Shown here one piece after another: positions 17,375 to 26,358 of a stretch of 64,000 nucleotides of DNA. Positions within the stretch are counted from its first letter, which is position 1. Every line of letters begins with the position of its first letter. The stretch spans positions 11,365 to 75,364 of the forward strand of contig JBEBXH010000018.1 of NCBI GenBank assembly GCA_040391785.1, in the 5' to 3' direction. The position numbers and the translations under genes are program-made. The notes beneath the pieces were generated by a model that worked only from the letters and a program-made list of their open reading frames with translations, was not told where the DNA came from and made no database searches. The stretch is from UBA5239 sp040391785. Lineage in GTDB: Bacteria; Verrucomicrobiota; Lentisphaeria; Victivallales; Victivallaceae.

Positions 17375-19470
17375 ATAAATCCATGTCACAAGTCGCCTGG
17401 TCCGCGGTCATCATAGCGCCTGCGCTGCTGCTTTTCGTGATCGTGGCGGACCTGCCGCATGTGTTGTTGATCACGGCGGGCGGTTACGCGCTGTCGTTCA
17501 TGCGCCGCAAGCAGATCGTCTGGACCGACCGTACCATCATTTACACGCTGGTGGTCATTGCGGTGACGGTGGTGATGCTGGACCTGGTGTTTCCGTTCAA
17601 CCGCGAGCGTTTCGGCTATGTGACCATGCTGATTCAGCCGCAGTTTTACACGGTGGGGGCGTTTTATCTGGCGGTGGCGCTGACTTTTTTCAATACCGGC
17701 AAGTCGATGATCGGCGGGGCGGCGGCGGTGGCGGTCTTTTCGCTGATCGCCTCGGCGGACGTGTTTAACTTCAATATGCCCAGCGCCCGGCTGCCGTTTG
17801 CCGAAGCGGTGGTCAACACATATTTCTACAATTTCTATGTCTGGACGATGTGTATTGAAATCGGCCTGATCCTGATCGCGTTCCGCCACACGGTGCCGCT
17901 GCCGGTGGCCTCGCGCAAAAGCCTCGGGACTAAATGGGTGATCATGGCGATCATGTGGATCGTGCTGCCGCTGCTGATTTACGGCGGGTTCAAGCTTTAC
18001 CGGCACTTCGAGAGCGAGCTGCGCCGCTGGGAAAACATGCTGATCCGGGTGAGCTCGCGCCAGACCTGGCGGCGCGGCCGGACCGCCGTATTCAGCAAGG
18101 AAACCAACCTGCACCGGATCATGAGCCCGGAAGTGTTGGCCAGCCAGCAGCAAATCATCCTGCGGTCGATCGGGCCGAATCCGCCGGGTTACATGCGCGG
18201 CCGGGTTTACGAGGAATACATGAACGGCATCTGGAAAGAGGCCGCCGGGCAGAAAGCCACCGAATCACTTGCCGGCAAAGGATATGGCGGCATGATCACC
18301 TATAAGAGTTTCTTTGTGCGCCCCGAAAAAGCCGAGTACAAATACGAATATCAGATTTATCAGGACAGCAACTTCATTTCCGATGTGCTGCTGGTGCCGG
18401 GCGCGGTGAAACGGCTCGACGCCATCGCCGACCACATGACCCTCTCCGAAAACGGCATCATCAAGCTTGAGGACTGGCAGAAGGACGGCGGCTACACGGT
18501 TTTCGCCGACGACAGCGCCGATGAAGCCTATCCGGCCCCCCCCGCCGACCCGCCCGAATACCTCCTGCAGTATTCTCCACGACTGCAGCAGGGGCTGCAG
18601 GATTTTCTGGACGCCGTGCCGGGGCTGGCGGCCGCCGCCACCGACGAACAGCGGTTCATGCTCCTGCTCAAGTATTACCAGGACAATTTCACTTACAGTC
18701 TAAGCTGGGAGGCTGACCCAATGCTCGACCCGGTGCTTCATTTTTTGAAAAACGTCCGGCAGGGGCACTGCGAACTCTACGCCGCGTCGATGACACTGCT
18801 GCTCCGGCGGATGGACATCCCGGCACGTTATGTGACCGGATTCATCTGCGCCGAGGGACATCCCTCCGGCAAATATTTCGTGGCCCGCATCGGCAACGCC
18901 CACGCGTGGCTGGAGGCTTATGACCGCGACCGTAAACAATGGGTTATGCTGGAGCCGACCCCGCCCACCGAAATCGGCGGGGCGCAGGGCGACTGGGACA
19001 CCATCAGCGACTGGCGCGACCGGATCGGGCAGAGCTGGCAGCAACTTATGGCCAACCTGCGGCGCGGGCTTTTCGCCGAGGCCATTGCCGATGCCGCGGT
19101 GTTCATCTGGGAGGTGGTCTGGTTTATCGTCGCCAATCCGTTCGGCGTGCTGCTGATCATCGGGGCGGGGATCTGGTACTGGCGGCGGCGTCATCGCCAC
19201 CGGAAAAAGCTCTCCGCGCTGGCGCAGTCGCGCGAAATCATCGCCCTTGGCAAACTGTACCGTAAATGGGCCGATAAATGGGAAAAACGCCTGTCGCTGT
19301 CACACGAACCCGGCCGCAGTTCCAGCGAGCTCCTCGATCTGCTCCGCAATTCCAATCTGCTCAAGCCCGGGGAACTGCAGAAAGCCGAGGCATTCATCCT
19401 TCGCTACCAGCAGCTCCGCTTCAGCGGCAACCCCGTCACCCGCGATGACCTGAAACAACTCCTTCAGTAG
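17371..19470 (+). CDS. TgpA-like transmembrane transglutaminase
   Basis: The 699-residue protein has six or seven membrane helices in the first 210 residues and a periplasmic region with a transglutaminase-like core (about 430-535). The catalytic Cys lies in GHCELYA and the His in NAHAWLEAYD; LEPTPP supplies Glu where many homologues have Asp. One further helix (about 590-610) and a cytosolic DUF4129-like tail follow. The layout matches TgpA, an inner-membrane protein encoded with moxR and DUF58 in many bacteria. It overlaps the DUF58 gene by 4 bases. Confidence 0.92.
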   Translation: MNKSMSQVAWSAVIIAPALLLFVIVADLPHVLLITAGGYALSFMRRKQIVWTDRTIIYTLVVIAVTVVMLDLVFPFNRERFGYVTMLIQPQFYTVGAFYLAVALTFFNTGKSMIGGAAAVAVFSLIASADVFNFNMPSARLPFAEAVVNTYFYNFYVWTMCIEIGLILIAFRHTVPLPVASRKSLGTKWVIMAIMWIVLPLLIYGGFKLYRHFESELRRWENMLIRVSSRQTWRRGRTAVFSKETNLHRIMSPEVLASQQQIILRSIGPNPPGYMRGRVYEEYMNGIWKEAAGQKATESLAGKGYGGMITYKSFFVRPEKAEYKYEYQIYQDSNFISDVLLVPGAVKRLDAIADHMTLSENGIIKLEDWQKDGGYTVFADDSADEAYPAPPADPPEYLLQYSPRLQQGLQDFLDAVPGLAAAATDEQRFMLLLKYYQDNFTYSLSWEADPMLDPVLHFLKNVRQGHCELYAASMTLLLRRMDIPARYVTGFICAEGHPSGKYFVARIGNAHAWLEAYDRDRKQWVMLEPTPPTEIGGAQGDWDTISDWRDRIGQSWQQLMANLRRGLFAEAIADAAVFIWEVVWFIVANPFGVLLIIGAGIWYWRRRHRHRKKLSALAQSREIIALGKLYRKWADKWEKRLSLSHEPGRSSSELLDLLRNSNLLKPGELQKAEAFILRYQQLRFSGNPVTRDDLKQLLQ

Positions 19471-19533
19471 TTACGGGCCAGGTCATTCTGCCCGCTTTTG
19501 CATATCCGTTACGATGTCCATACTCCCTGCCCC

Positions 19534-19561
19534 TTGACAAAAAAAGAATATCGGCTATAGT
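19534..19561 (+). promoter_or_regulatory. Promoter of the IclR gene
   Basis: TTGACA (19534-19539), a 16-base spacer and TATAGT (19556-19561), 21 bases before the IclR start codon. This gives a very short leader that still includes a GGAAAGGA ribosome site. Confidence 0.65.
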
Positions 19562-19581
19562 TTCAGGAAAGGAAAAAAGCA

Positions 19582-20343
19582 ATGAAAAAAGATTCCGGAA
19601 CCGTCAAGTCGGTGTTAAAAGCGCTCTCCGCGCTGGACTTTGTCATGGAGCAGTCGATGACCCGGCCCGGCGTGGGCCTCTCCGAAGTCGCCGCCGCGCT
19701 GGACATCCAGCCCACCACCACCCGCAATATCCTGAAAACCATGGAAATCGCCGGTTACATCGGCCGCGCCGGCGACCGTCTTTATGTCCCCGGCCCCAAG
19801 TGTTACGGCATGAGCCGCGGTGCCCGCGTGGCCAACAAACTGCTCAAGGTCATGACCCCCGTACTCGACCGCCTGGCCGAGGAAATCGGCGAGTCCTTTG
19901 TGGTGGTGACCCTCTTCAACGGCATGCGCAAGGTACTGCTGCGCCGTCAGGGCATGTCCCCGATCGTGGTGGAAACCAGCAAAGCCGAACAGGACAACAT
20001 GGCGTATCAACTGGTGACGACCCGGATCATGCTGGCTTTCGCCTCTGAGCGTGAACTCGACCTTTTCGTCGAACTCAACGGCCTCCCCGGCCGCGAATGG
20101 GACGGCATCGACAGCCGCGTCCTGCTGGATGAACATTTGCACAAGTTGAAAATGGCGGGTTATGCGGAAGCCCTGGCCGGCGGCAGTCTTTACGCCGCGG
20201 CGTTTCCGTTGCTGGACAGCAGCGGCATGATGCTGGGCGCCATCGGCATTCACATGCCGTCCTTCCGGGTGACCCCGGAGGAAAAGCAGAAAATCTTCGC
20301 CGCCCTCCACGCCACCCTATTCACCCTCCAGGACCAGCTTTAA
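19582..20343 (+). CDS. IclR-family transcriptional regulator
   Basis: The 253-residue protein has an N-terminal winged helix-turn-helix (about 8-75; LSEVAAALDIQPTTTRNILKTM) and a C-terminal IclR ligand-binding GAF-like domain (about 85-250), the normal length and layout. IclR proteins sense small carbon metabolites and usually control catabolic genes. Its target is not obvious: the nearest enzymes belong to the moxR operon upstream and a convergent lipoprotein gene downstream. The ATG has GGAAAGGA about 8 bases upstream. Confidence 0.92.
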   Translation: MKKDSGTVKSVLKALSALDFVMEQSMTRPGVGLSEVAAALDIQPTTTRNILKTMEIAGYIGRAGDRLYVPGPKCYGMSRGARVANKLLKVMTPVLDRLAEEIGESFVVVTLFNGMRKVLLRRQGMSPIVVETSKAEQDNMAYQLVTTRIMLAFASERELDLFVELNGLPGREWDGIDSRVLLDEHLHKLKMAGYAEALAGGSLYAAAFPLLDSSGMMLGAIGIHMPSFRVTPEEKQKIFAALHATLFTLQDQL

Positions 20344-20346
20344 ATA

Positions 20347-20407
20347 AAGTGACGGACGAGTGACGGATCAGCTTTTAAGCTCACTTTCCGGGAAGTGACG
20401 GACGAGT
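20347..20407. repeat. 15-bp direct repeats AAGTGACGGACGAGT
   Basis: Two perfect copies (20347-20361 and 20393-20407) flank the gap between the IclR and lipoprotein genes, with a GTGACGG half-copy at 20360-20366. The second copy lies inside the 3' end of the lipoprotein gene. Read on the minus strand they contain ACTCGTCCG, shared with the period-9 arrays near 45170 and 60414. Confidence 0.7.
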
Positions 20408-20992
20408 CGGCAGTATCTGAACCGGGATGTCAAATACCAATTCAACGCGGTTAACCTGGTCCGCCGGATTGGGCAGGAACTGAATGCTGAATGCTGAATA
20501 GAATCCTTGAGACTGCAGAGCATTGCTATTGGGGCCAGGGTTGGTAAGAGTGTTTTTTAATCCGCTTAAAACAGGATTGATGAATGACGGACTTGTCGAC
20601 AAATCACTGACGGCCATTCTTCCCTTGTCATAACTGAACTTACCCGTCAGTTCTTTCAGGAAACGAATGCCGATGAGTTCGCCGTTTTCCTTTTCCATGA
20701 CGATTCCGCGAAGCGTGAAGTCGGCATTGGTGCAGGGAGCTCCCGCCCCATTGCCAATACTTAAAAGATAATAAAGCTCGTAACTGAAATCGCCAAGTGA
20801 ACTTTGCCCCAGCTGAATTTTGCCGGAAGAACTGCCCGCCAGAAAACCGTCCGTCTTCGAAACCGTGTATTGCTGGCCGCTCGCATCCCCGGAAATTTCC
20901 ATCAGCTTGACACTCGCCACCTGCGTTTTCTGATGAAAACACCCGCTAAGCCCCAGACAGGCCACAACCAGAATCAGAGAAATAGCACGCAC
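20381..20992 (-). CDS. Hypothetical lipoprotein
   Basis: The 203-residue protein has a lipoprotein signal peptide ending in lipobox LSGC (Cys18). The mature part is beta-rich and shows no domain I recognise. The start is GTG at 20992 after a GGGGTATT stretch. It would be anchored to a membrane by signal peptidase II processing; lspA is in this window. Its last codons (ILPTRPSLPGK) are built from a dispersed repeat, so the C-terminus may have been altered by repeat insertion. No partner gene is evident: it follows gpmI on the same strand after about 130 bases containing two hairpins. Confidence 0.75.
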   Translation of the reverse strand: MRAISLILVVACLGLSGCFHQKTQVASVKLMEISGDASGQQYTVSKTDGFLAGSSSGKIQLGQSSLGDFSYELYYLLSIGNGAGAPCTNADFTLRGIVMEKENGELIGIRFLKELTGKFSYDKGRMAVSDLSTSPSFINPVLSGLKNTLTNPGPNSNALQSQGFYSAFSIQFLPNPADQVNRVELVFDIPVQILPTRPSLPGK

Positions 20993-21045
20993 AATACCCC
21001 CCTTTTCAGTTCTTAAGTTTCTTTCTCAGCCAAAAACGCTTCCGG

Positions 21046-21086
21046 GCAACGTTTCGCCGTTGCATCACGCCCGGGCAAGCGCCCGG
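21046..21086. other. Two adjacent short hairpins between gpmI and the lipoprotein gene
   Basis: GCAACG/CGTTGC (21046-21051 with 21058-21063) and CCGGGC/GCCCGG (21071-21076 with 21081-21086) can each fold. On the minus strand the first is followed by a TTTTT run within 15 bases, so it may terminate gpmI transcription, but neither is a textbook terminator. Confidence 0.4.
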
Positions 21087-21121
21087 CGGCATGTCTATTT
21101 TTTTGAATTCGTAATTCGTAA

Positions 21122-22777
21122 TTATTTCCAGACAATCACGCTCGGATCATACCCTTCCGGGGCCTGATAGCCGAGCAGTTCGATAGTCGTGGCGCCGAGC
21201 GAACTGATGCCGAGACCGTCACGCAACTTGATGTCGTATTCGCCCTTGGACTCGGGGTCGTAAATGATGCACGGCACCGGGTTCAGCGAGTGACTGGTCT
21301 TGCGGGCGATTTCGCCGGTTTTCTTGTCGCACTTCACCGCACCGGTTTTGTCGTGTTCGAACATATCGTCGGCATTGCCGTGGTCCGCGGAGATCACCAG
21401 CACGCCGCCGGCCTTCTGAACCGCTTCGGCAATACGCGAAACGCTGATGTCCACCGCGCCCATCGCCACCAGCACCGCCGCATACACGCCGGTATGGCCG
21501 ACCATGTCGCCGTTGGGCAGGTTCAGGCGGATATACTGGTATTTGCCGGACGCGATCGCGTCGCAGACATAATCGGTGATTTCGGCGGATTTCATCCACG
21601 GGCGCTGCTCAAACGGCACGATGTCGGACTTGATTTCCACATAATCTTCGAGCTTTTCGTCGAACTTGTCGGCGCGGTTGCCGTTATAAAAATAGGTCAC
21701 GTGCCCGAATTTCTGGGTTTCGCTGATGGCCAGCTGTTTTACGCCGGAGGCGCAGAGGTATTCGCCCACGGTACGGTCGATATCCGGGGGATTGACCAGG
21801 AACTGTTTCGGCACATGGAGGTCGCCGTCGTATTCCATCATGCCGGCGTACTGGACGCTCGGACGGCGGCCGCGGTCGAATTTGGTGAAATTGTCATCTT
21901 CAAACGCATTGGTGATTTCCTGGGCACGGTCGCCGCGGAAGTTGAAGAAAACCACCGAATCGTTGTCCATGACCGGGCCGACCGGGGTCTTGCCGTCGTC
22001 GGAAATGACGAACGGGGGGAGGTCCTGGTCGATGGCTTTGGTCTTTTCGCGGAGCTTGACGATCGCTTCTTCGGCGGTCTTGAAATAGTCGCCCGTGCCG
22101 TGAACGTGGGTTTCCCAGCCCTTGCGGACCATGTCCCAGTTGGCGCCGTAGCGGTCCATGGTGATGACCATGCGGCCGCCGCCGGAGGCGATGCGGAAAT
22201 CGACGCCGTCCTTGTTCAGACCAGCCAGAAATTCTTCGAACGGCTGCACGTAATCGAGGGCGGAGGTTTCCGGCACGTCGCGGCCGTCCAGCAGGATGTG
22301 GACGCGAACTTTCTTGACCCCTTCGGCCTTGGCGTCTTCGATCATGGCCCTCAGGTGGCCGATATTGCTGTGCACGTTGCCGTCGGAGAAAAGTCCGAGG
22401 AAATGCATTGTGGAGTTATGGTCCTTGACGTTGGCGACCAGTTTCTTCCAGGTGTCGCCGGCGAAAATTTTCTTGCTCTCCACCGCGTCCTCGACCAGTT
22501 TGGCGCCCTGCGCGAATACCCGGCCGCAGCCGATGGCGTTGTGCCCGACTTCGCTGTTGCCCATATCGTCATCGGAGGGCATACCGACGGCGGTACCGTG
22601 GGCCTTGAGCTTGGTGGTGGGGTAATTCTTCATCAGGCAGTCGAGCTCGGGGGTGTAGGCGTTCAGGAAAGCGTCGCCCTCGGCGAAGCGGCCGAAGCCC
22701 ACGCCATCCATGATCAGCAGCACCACGGGGCCGCGGCGCCCCTGGAATTTCGGATTCTTGTTCAATTTCTGGAGCAT
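21122..22777 (-). CDS. gpmI: 2,3-bisphosphoglycerate-independent phosphoglycerate mutase
   Basis: The 551-residue cytosolic enzyme interconverts 3- and 2-phosphoglycerate in glycolysis using two Mn ions. The first metal-binding motif MDGVG lies at 23-27 and the phospho-acceptor serine is Ser75 in MGNSEVGH. The C-terminal phosphatase-like metal site includes SADHGNADDMF near 460 and the conserved HSLNPVP. AAGGAAAT precedes the ATG. It follows lpxA by 36 bases on the same strand. An AATTCGT period-7 duplication (21106-21119) adjoins the stop codon. Confidence 0.96.
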   Translation of the reverse strand: MLQKLNKNPKFQGRRGPVVLLIMDGVGFGRFAEGDAFLNAYTPELDCLMKNYPTTKLKAHGTAVGMPSDDDMGNSEVGHNAIGCGRVFAQGAKLVEDAVESKKIFAGDTWKKLVANVKDHNSTMHFLGLFSDGNVHSNIGHLRAMIEDAKAEGVKKVRVHILLDGRDVPETSALDYVQPFEEFLAGLNKDGVDFRIASGGGRMVITMDRYGANWDMVRKGWETHVHGTGDYFKTAEEAIVKLREKTKAIDQDLPPFVISDDGKTPVGPVMDNDSVVFFNFRGDRAQEITNAFEDDNFTKFDRGRRPSVQYAGMMEYDGDLHVPKQFLVNPPDIDRTVGEYLCASGVKQLAISETQKFGHVTYFYNGNRADKFDEKLEDYVEIKSDIVPFEQRPWMKSAEITDYVCDAIASGKYQYIRLNLPNGDMVGHTGVYAAVLVAMGAVDISVSRIAEAVQKAGGVLVISADHGNADDMFEHDKTGAVKCDKKTGEIARKTSHSLNPVPCIIYDPESKGEYDIKLRDGLGISSLGATTIELLGYQAPEGYDPSVIVWK

Positions 22778-22813
22778 GATTTTATTTCCTTATTATAAAT
22801 ATATATGATTCGA

Positions 22814-23611
22814 TTAAACGCGGTGACCGTCTTCGCGGTTGGTCAGGATGCCGCGCTTGGAACTCTCGGCAAAAGCGAGGAATTCCTCCACTTCGGGAAT
22901 CTGCGGCAGCTCAGCGCGGCACTTGGCATAAGCCATGGTCAGATTGAGGTCGCTGCGGAAGACGATTTTGTAGAGATCCTGGATCACCCGGATGGTTTCC
23001 ACGGTGAACCCGGCGCGGCGCAGCCCGACCACGTTGACCATTTTCACGCCGCCGTTGCGGCCCTCGGCCATCATAAAAGGCGGAATATCCTTGGAAAAGA
23101 CCGAACCGCCGCTGAGGATTGCGAGGCGGCCGACCCGGCAGAACTGGTGAATGGCGCAAAGTCCGGAGATGAACGCGCGCTCGCCGATTTCGGCGTAACC
23201 GCCCAGCACCGTGCCGCAAACCAGAATGGCGCCGTCGCGGACGATGCAGTTATGGGCAACGTGTGAGTTCGCCATCATGAAAACCCGATTGCCGACCACG
23301 GTCTCGGTGCCGTCCTTGGTACCGGCATTGACGGTGGTACATTCGCGGAAAATACAGCCGTCGCCGATTTTCACGGCGCACTTGCCGCCGGCAAACGCAT
23401 AATCCTCGGCGCTGGTGCCGATGGAGGCAAAGGGAAAGATCAGGTTATTTTCGCCGATCGTGGTATAGCCGGTGACATGGCATTGGGCAATCAACCTTGT
23501 TTTGCTGCCGATAACCACGTCGGGTCCGACATAACACATTGGTCCGATTTCGACATCATCGGCCAGCTTAGCGCCGGCTTCAACTACGGCGGAAGGGTGA
23601 ATTTTTGCCAT
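22814..23611 (-). CDS. lpxA: UDP-N-acetylglucosamine acyltransferase LpxA
   Basis: The 265-residue protein has the normal family length. It carries out the first step of lipid A synthesis, O-acylation of UDP-GlcNAc from acyl-ACP in the cytosol. The N-terminal two thirds are hexapeptide repeats forming a left-handed beta-helix (IHPSAVVEAGAKL, IGPMCYVGPDV, and so on). The SHVAHNC segment contains His120, which aligns with the catalytic His of the Escherichia coli enzyme. The C-terminal helical part contains the GLRRAGF motif typical of LpxA. Together with the LptF-type permease and the WaaG-like gene, it shows that the cell makes lipopolysaccharide. Confidence 0.95.
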   Translation of the reverse strand: MAKIHPSAVVEAGAKLADDVEIGPMCYVGPDVVIGSKTRLIAQCHVTGYTTIGENNLIFPFASIGTSAEDYAFAGGKCAVKIGDGCIFRECTTVNAGTKDGTETVVGNRVFMMANSHVAHNCIVRDGAILVCGTVLGGYAEIGERAFISGLCAIHQFCRVGRLAILSGGSVFSKDIPPFMMAEGRNGGVKMVNVVGLRRAGFTVETIRVIQDLYKIVFRSDLNLTMAYAKCRAELPQIPEVEEFLAFAESSKRGILTNREDGHRV

Positions 23612-23662
23612 TTTCTGCTCTTATCCTCACATATTTGCAGTTACATCTCACACAGAAACACT

Positions 23663-23690
23663 AATATAGCAGAAAAATGCCGAAAAACAA
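23663..23690 (-). promoter_or_regulatory. Probable promoter of lpxA-gpmI
   Basis: On the minus strand TTGTTT (23690-23685) is followed after 16 bases by TATATT (23668-23663), about 50 bases before the lpxA start. Confidence 0.5.
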
Positions 23691-23747
23691 TCACATTCCG
23701 TAAAAATTACCGCGGGATCCGAAAAAATCCGAAAAAGTTGTAAAATA

Positions 23748-26345
23748 TCACTTCCCGCCGCGACAGCGGATCTGAAAAACCCGTTCCTCACCCGGTGCGA
23801 GCGTGAAATCCCCGGTCAGGAATTCCACCGTCATCATTTTGTCGCCGCACCAGACATACACCCCGTCGAAGTCCGAACCATCCAGGGTCAAACTGCGAGT
23901 CGGGGACTTGACCGTGACCATGGAGCCATCCCATTGGTTCCGCTTCACTTCGGGGAGAAAATCCATTTTGCGGTCGTTTTTCGCAAAAATATGGTTGCCC
24001 GTTTCCTCGCGGGTCAGCCGGACGCCGCCGGAAGTGATTTCATCGATCACGGCAAACGGCATATTGGCGATTCTCAGCCCGAGCGTCACGGAGCTTTTGC
24101 CGCGGTTGGAAACCCGGCAGCCGATGACAAAAGTATTACCGGGTTCCTGCCGGAATGTTTTGCGCAGTTCCAGCCCCTGATAAGGAAAGTCCGCACCGGC
24201 ATCCTGCGACTGGAAAATATAGCGGAAACCCACCTCGGGACTACTGTTTTCGACCTTCATTTCATCCAGCACAAAAGGATACGGCCCCCTGACCCGGGAC
24301 TGGTCGTACAGCATGATCTGCCCCAGATAGCGCTGCGCCACGGCGTCGTGCCAATAGATGATTTCGCTTTTCTGCAGAGCATCAATGATCAGGCGTTCCT
24401 GGCCCGGATTGATCATCAGCAACACCGGCTTTTTCGCCCAGGCCGGGAGATACCAGCGGATCGAGCACTGATCTTTTTCGATGCCGTTCAAGGCACCGCT
24501 GCCCCCCTGCTTCTGCCGCAAGGCATCCAGCTCGGCGGCCAATTTCGGTTGATCCGCTGCCGGATCGCCCGCCTGATACTGAAGCACGTCGAGCGGGGCG
24601 ATTTTCAGCAATTGCCCCGCCACTTCCAGATAAAGCGGGTTCCAAGCATCGTAATTGAACGCGGTAAGGAGTTTTTTTCCGTCCAGTTCATGCACTGTAT
24701 AACGCAAGGCATCGGAATAATCGGGGTAGGTGATGCTGATTTTCTGTCCGGCTTCATTCACCACTTCGGCCTCGCTGGAATTGGCGATCTTGACCGGCAG
24801 CGAATCCGCCGGCAGCCGCTTACCCCGCTGATAAAACGCCTCCGCCCGCGCCACCATGCCATAGGCGGAATGCATAGCCTGGAAATACGCGCCCGGCAGC
24901 AGGTCGTCCGGCCAGAAACCGTAACCCGTCAGCCCCAGCGCCGCCCCGGCCACGATGTTCTGGCGGATGCCCTCCGGTGTATAGCGTTTGAAAAAGCGCT
25001 CCACCCGCTCCGAGGGGTCGGCCAGCGGCAAAACCGGTTTCGAGAGTTTCTGCATGCTGAATGCCATGTCGTCGAAAAACGCCGAACCGCAGTAATAAGG
25101 CATTGGCATATGCCCGTCGACATATTTGTCAGCCATCAGACTGTCGACCGCGCACCAGTAGGCCACCGTGCCACCCTTGGCGTGCAGATTGTCGGTACAC
25201 AGCCAGAACTCAACGCCCGGCATTTCGCGCTTGAAAATAGTGGAAACCTTGCGGATCATCCGGTCGTTCAGATCGACCATATAGTTGAACCACGCGTCTT
25301 TGTAGCGGCCCTTGGCCACTTCTTCCCGGGTGGGGACCTGCGCCAGTTTTTGTTTTTCCGCAAAGCGTGCCAATCCCTGCGGATCGACTCCGTCCGCGCC
25401 GGGTTCATAATTGAAATAGATCCTGCGGCAATCCGGGTAAAGCCGCCGGATGGCTTGCGCCCCCGCCGTCAGGTATTTCTCGTAACGCTGCTCGGGGTCA
25501 TCCAGCAAATACCAGGCAGGCACACTGAAATCGACCGTACGGCCTTCGAGATCAATCATCGGCGGCACGGTGCCATCCTGCAGCCATTGCCGCCACTCCC
25601 GGTTGGCGGCGGTCATTTCGGGGTGCGCCACGATGATGAACTGTTTGTTGCAGCCCACCATATAATCACGCACCGGAGCGGACGCATTGAAATTCCCCCG
25701 GAAGGCAAAAAAATTGCTGCTCAGACTGCGGTAAAAACCGGTCATGCGCCGGGTGATATCGTCAGAAGACATGTCGGAACCAGCGGCCGACGGTATGGCC
25801 AGGGCATAAGATTTCGCCGCCTTTTCCGGTTTGTCTAAGGCGGGCAGGACCCGGACCGGATGCGAAGCCTCGGGCACCTGACGGTTGCCGAAGCGGAACG
25901 ACCACGAAATTTCCCCCGTTTTGCCGGCTGCTCCGGGAACCGCCTCCAGATAGAGCCGGAAATCATTCGCCGAATGAGGACGCCCCACCGCCAGCTGATT
26001 GTACCAGCCGTCGCTATAGAAAAAAGGGATTTCGTACTGATTTTCTTTAACCGTGAACGGCAGCTCCTGCGCCTGTCCATAGGCGTCGATCCGGATGCTG
26101 GCATAGCGCAAGCGCAGAAACTCCGGTAGTTTCAGAAGCATCACCGGTTTGGTCTGCCCGAGTTCTTTTTTCGCTTCGGCCGTTACCGCCCAGGTATTCG
26201 GGGAGAGTACAGCGGGCAGGTTTTCCACTACCGTGTAGGGTTCATTGTCCATGAACTTGAGCGGAAAAATTTCGCCTTTGAAGTATTCCCCGCCATTTAC
26301 CGAAACCATCGCCGCCAGCAACAATATAAGCATGTGAATTTTCAT
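23748..26345 (-). CDS. Secreted 865-residue glycosidase-like protein of module B
   Basis: A signal peptide (about 1-18, VSVNGG) is followed by a beta-rich region (20-170), a probable TIM-barrel domain (about 180-560) and C-terminal beta domains. I do not recognise the family. The barrel holds IYFNYEPGADG with Glu314 at the end of a strand, a plausible catalytic acid, and aromatic-rich loops (MPMPYYCGSAFFDD, YGFWPDD). The protein is predicted to be exported. It lies 13 bases after a pseudopilin gene and, through it, is linked to a ROK regulator, so it is probably a sugar-induced extracellular enzyme or binding protein. Confidence 0.75.
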   Translation of the reverse strand: MKIHMLILLLAAMVSVNGGEYFKGEIFPLKFMDNEPYTVVENLPAVLSPNTWAVTAEAKKELGQTKPVMLLKLPEFLRLRYASIRIDAYGQAQELPFTVKENQYEIPFFYSDGWYNQLAVGRPHSANDFRLYLEAVPGAAGKTGEISWSFRFGNRQVPEASHPVRVLPALDKPEKAAKSYALAIPSAAGSDMSSDDITRRMTGFYRSLSSNFFAFRGNFNASAPVRDYMVGCNKQFIIVAHPEMTAANREWRQWLQDGTVPPMIDLEGRTVDFSVPAWYLLDDPEQRYEKYLTAGAQAIRRLYPDCRRIYFNYEPGADGVDPQGLARFAEKQKLAQVPTREEVAKGRYKDAWFNYMVDLNDRMIRKVSTIFKREMPGVEFWLCTDNLHAKGGTVAYWCAVDSLMADKYVDGHMPMPYYCGSAFFDDMAFSMQKLSKPVLPLADPSERVERFFKRYTPEGIRQNIVAGAALGLTGYGFWPDDLLPGAYFQAMHSAYGMVARAEAFYQRGKRLPADSLPVKIANSSEAEVVNEAGQKISITYPDYSDALRYTVHELDGKKLLTAFNYDAWNPLYLEVAGQLLKIAPLDVLQYQAGDPAADQPKLAAELDALRQKQGGSGALNGIEKDQCSIRWYLPAWAKKPVLLMINPGQERLIIDALQKSEIIYWHDAVAQRYLGQIMLYDQSRVRGPYPFVLDEMKVENSSPEVGFRYIFQSQDAGADFPYQGLELRKTFRQEPGNTFVIGCRVSNRGKSSVTLGLRIANMPFAVIDEITSGGVRLTREETGNHIFAKNDRKMDFLPEVKRNQWDGSMVTVKSPTRSLTLDGSDFDGVYVWCGDKMMTVEFLTGDFTLAPGEERVFQIRCRGGK

Positions 26346-26358
26346 GCCGAATCCTCTG

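Noticed and set aside
21290..22798. 502-codon + strand frame opposite gpmI
   Set aside because: gpmI is unambiguous on the other strand and the frame has typical shadow composition.
23934..25838. 634-codon + strand frame opposite the 865-residue gene
   Set aside because: Antisense composition and no ribosome site; the minus-strand gene has a signal peptide and operon context.
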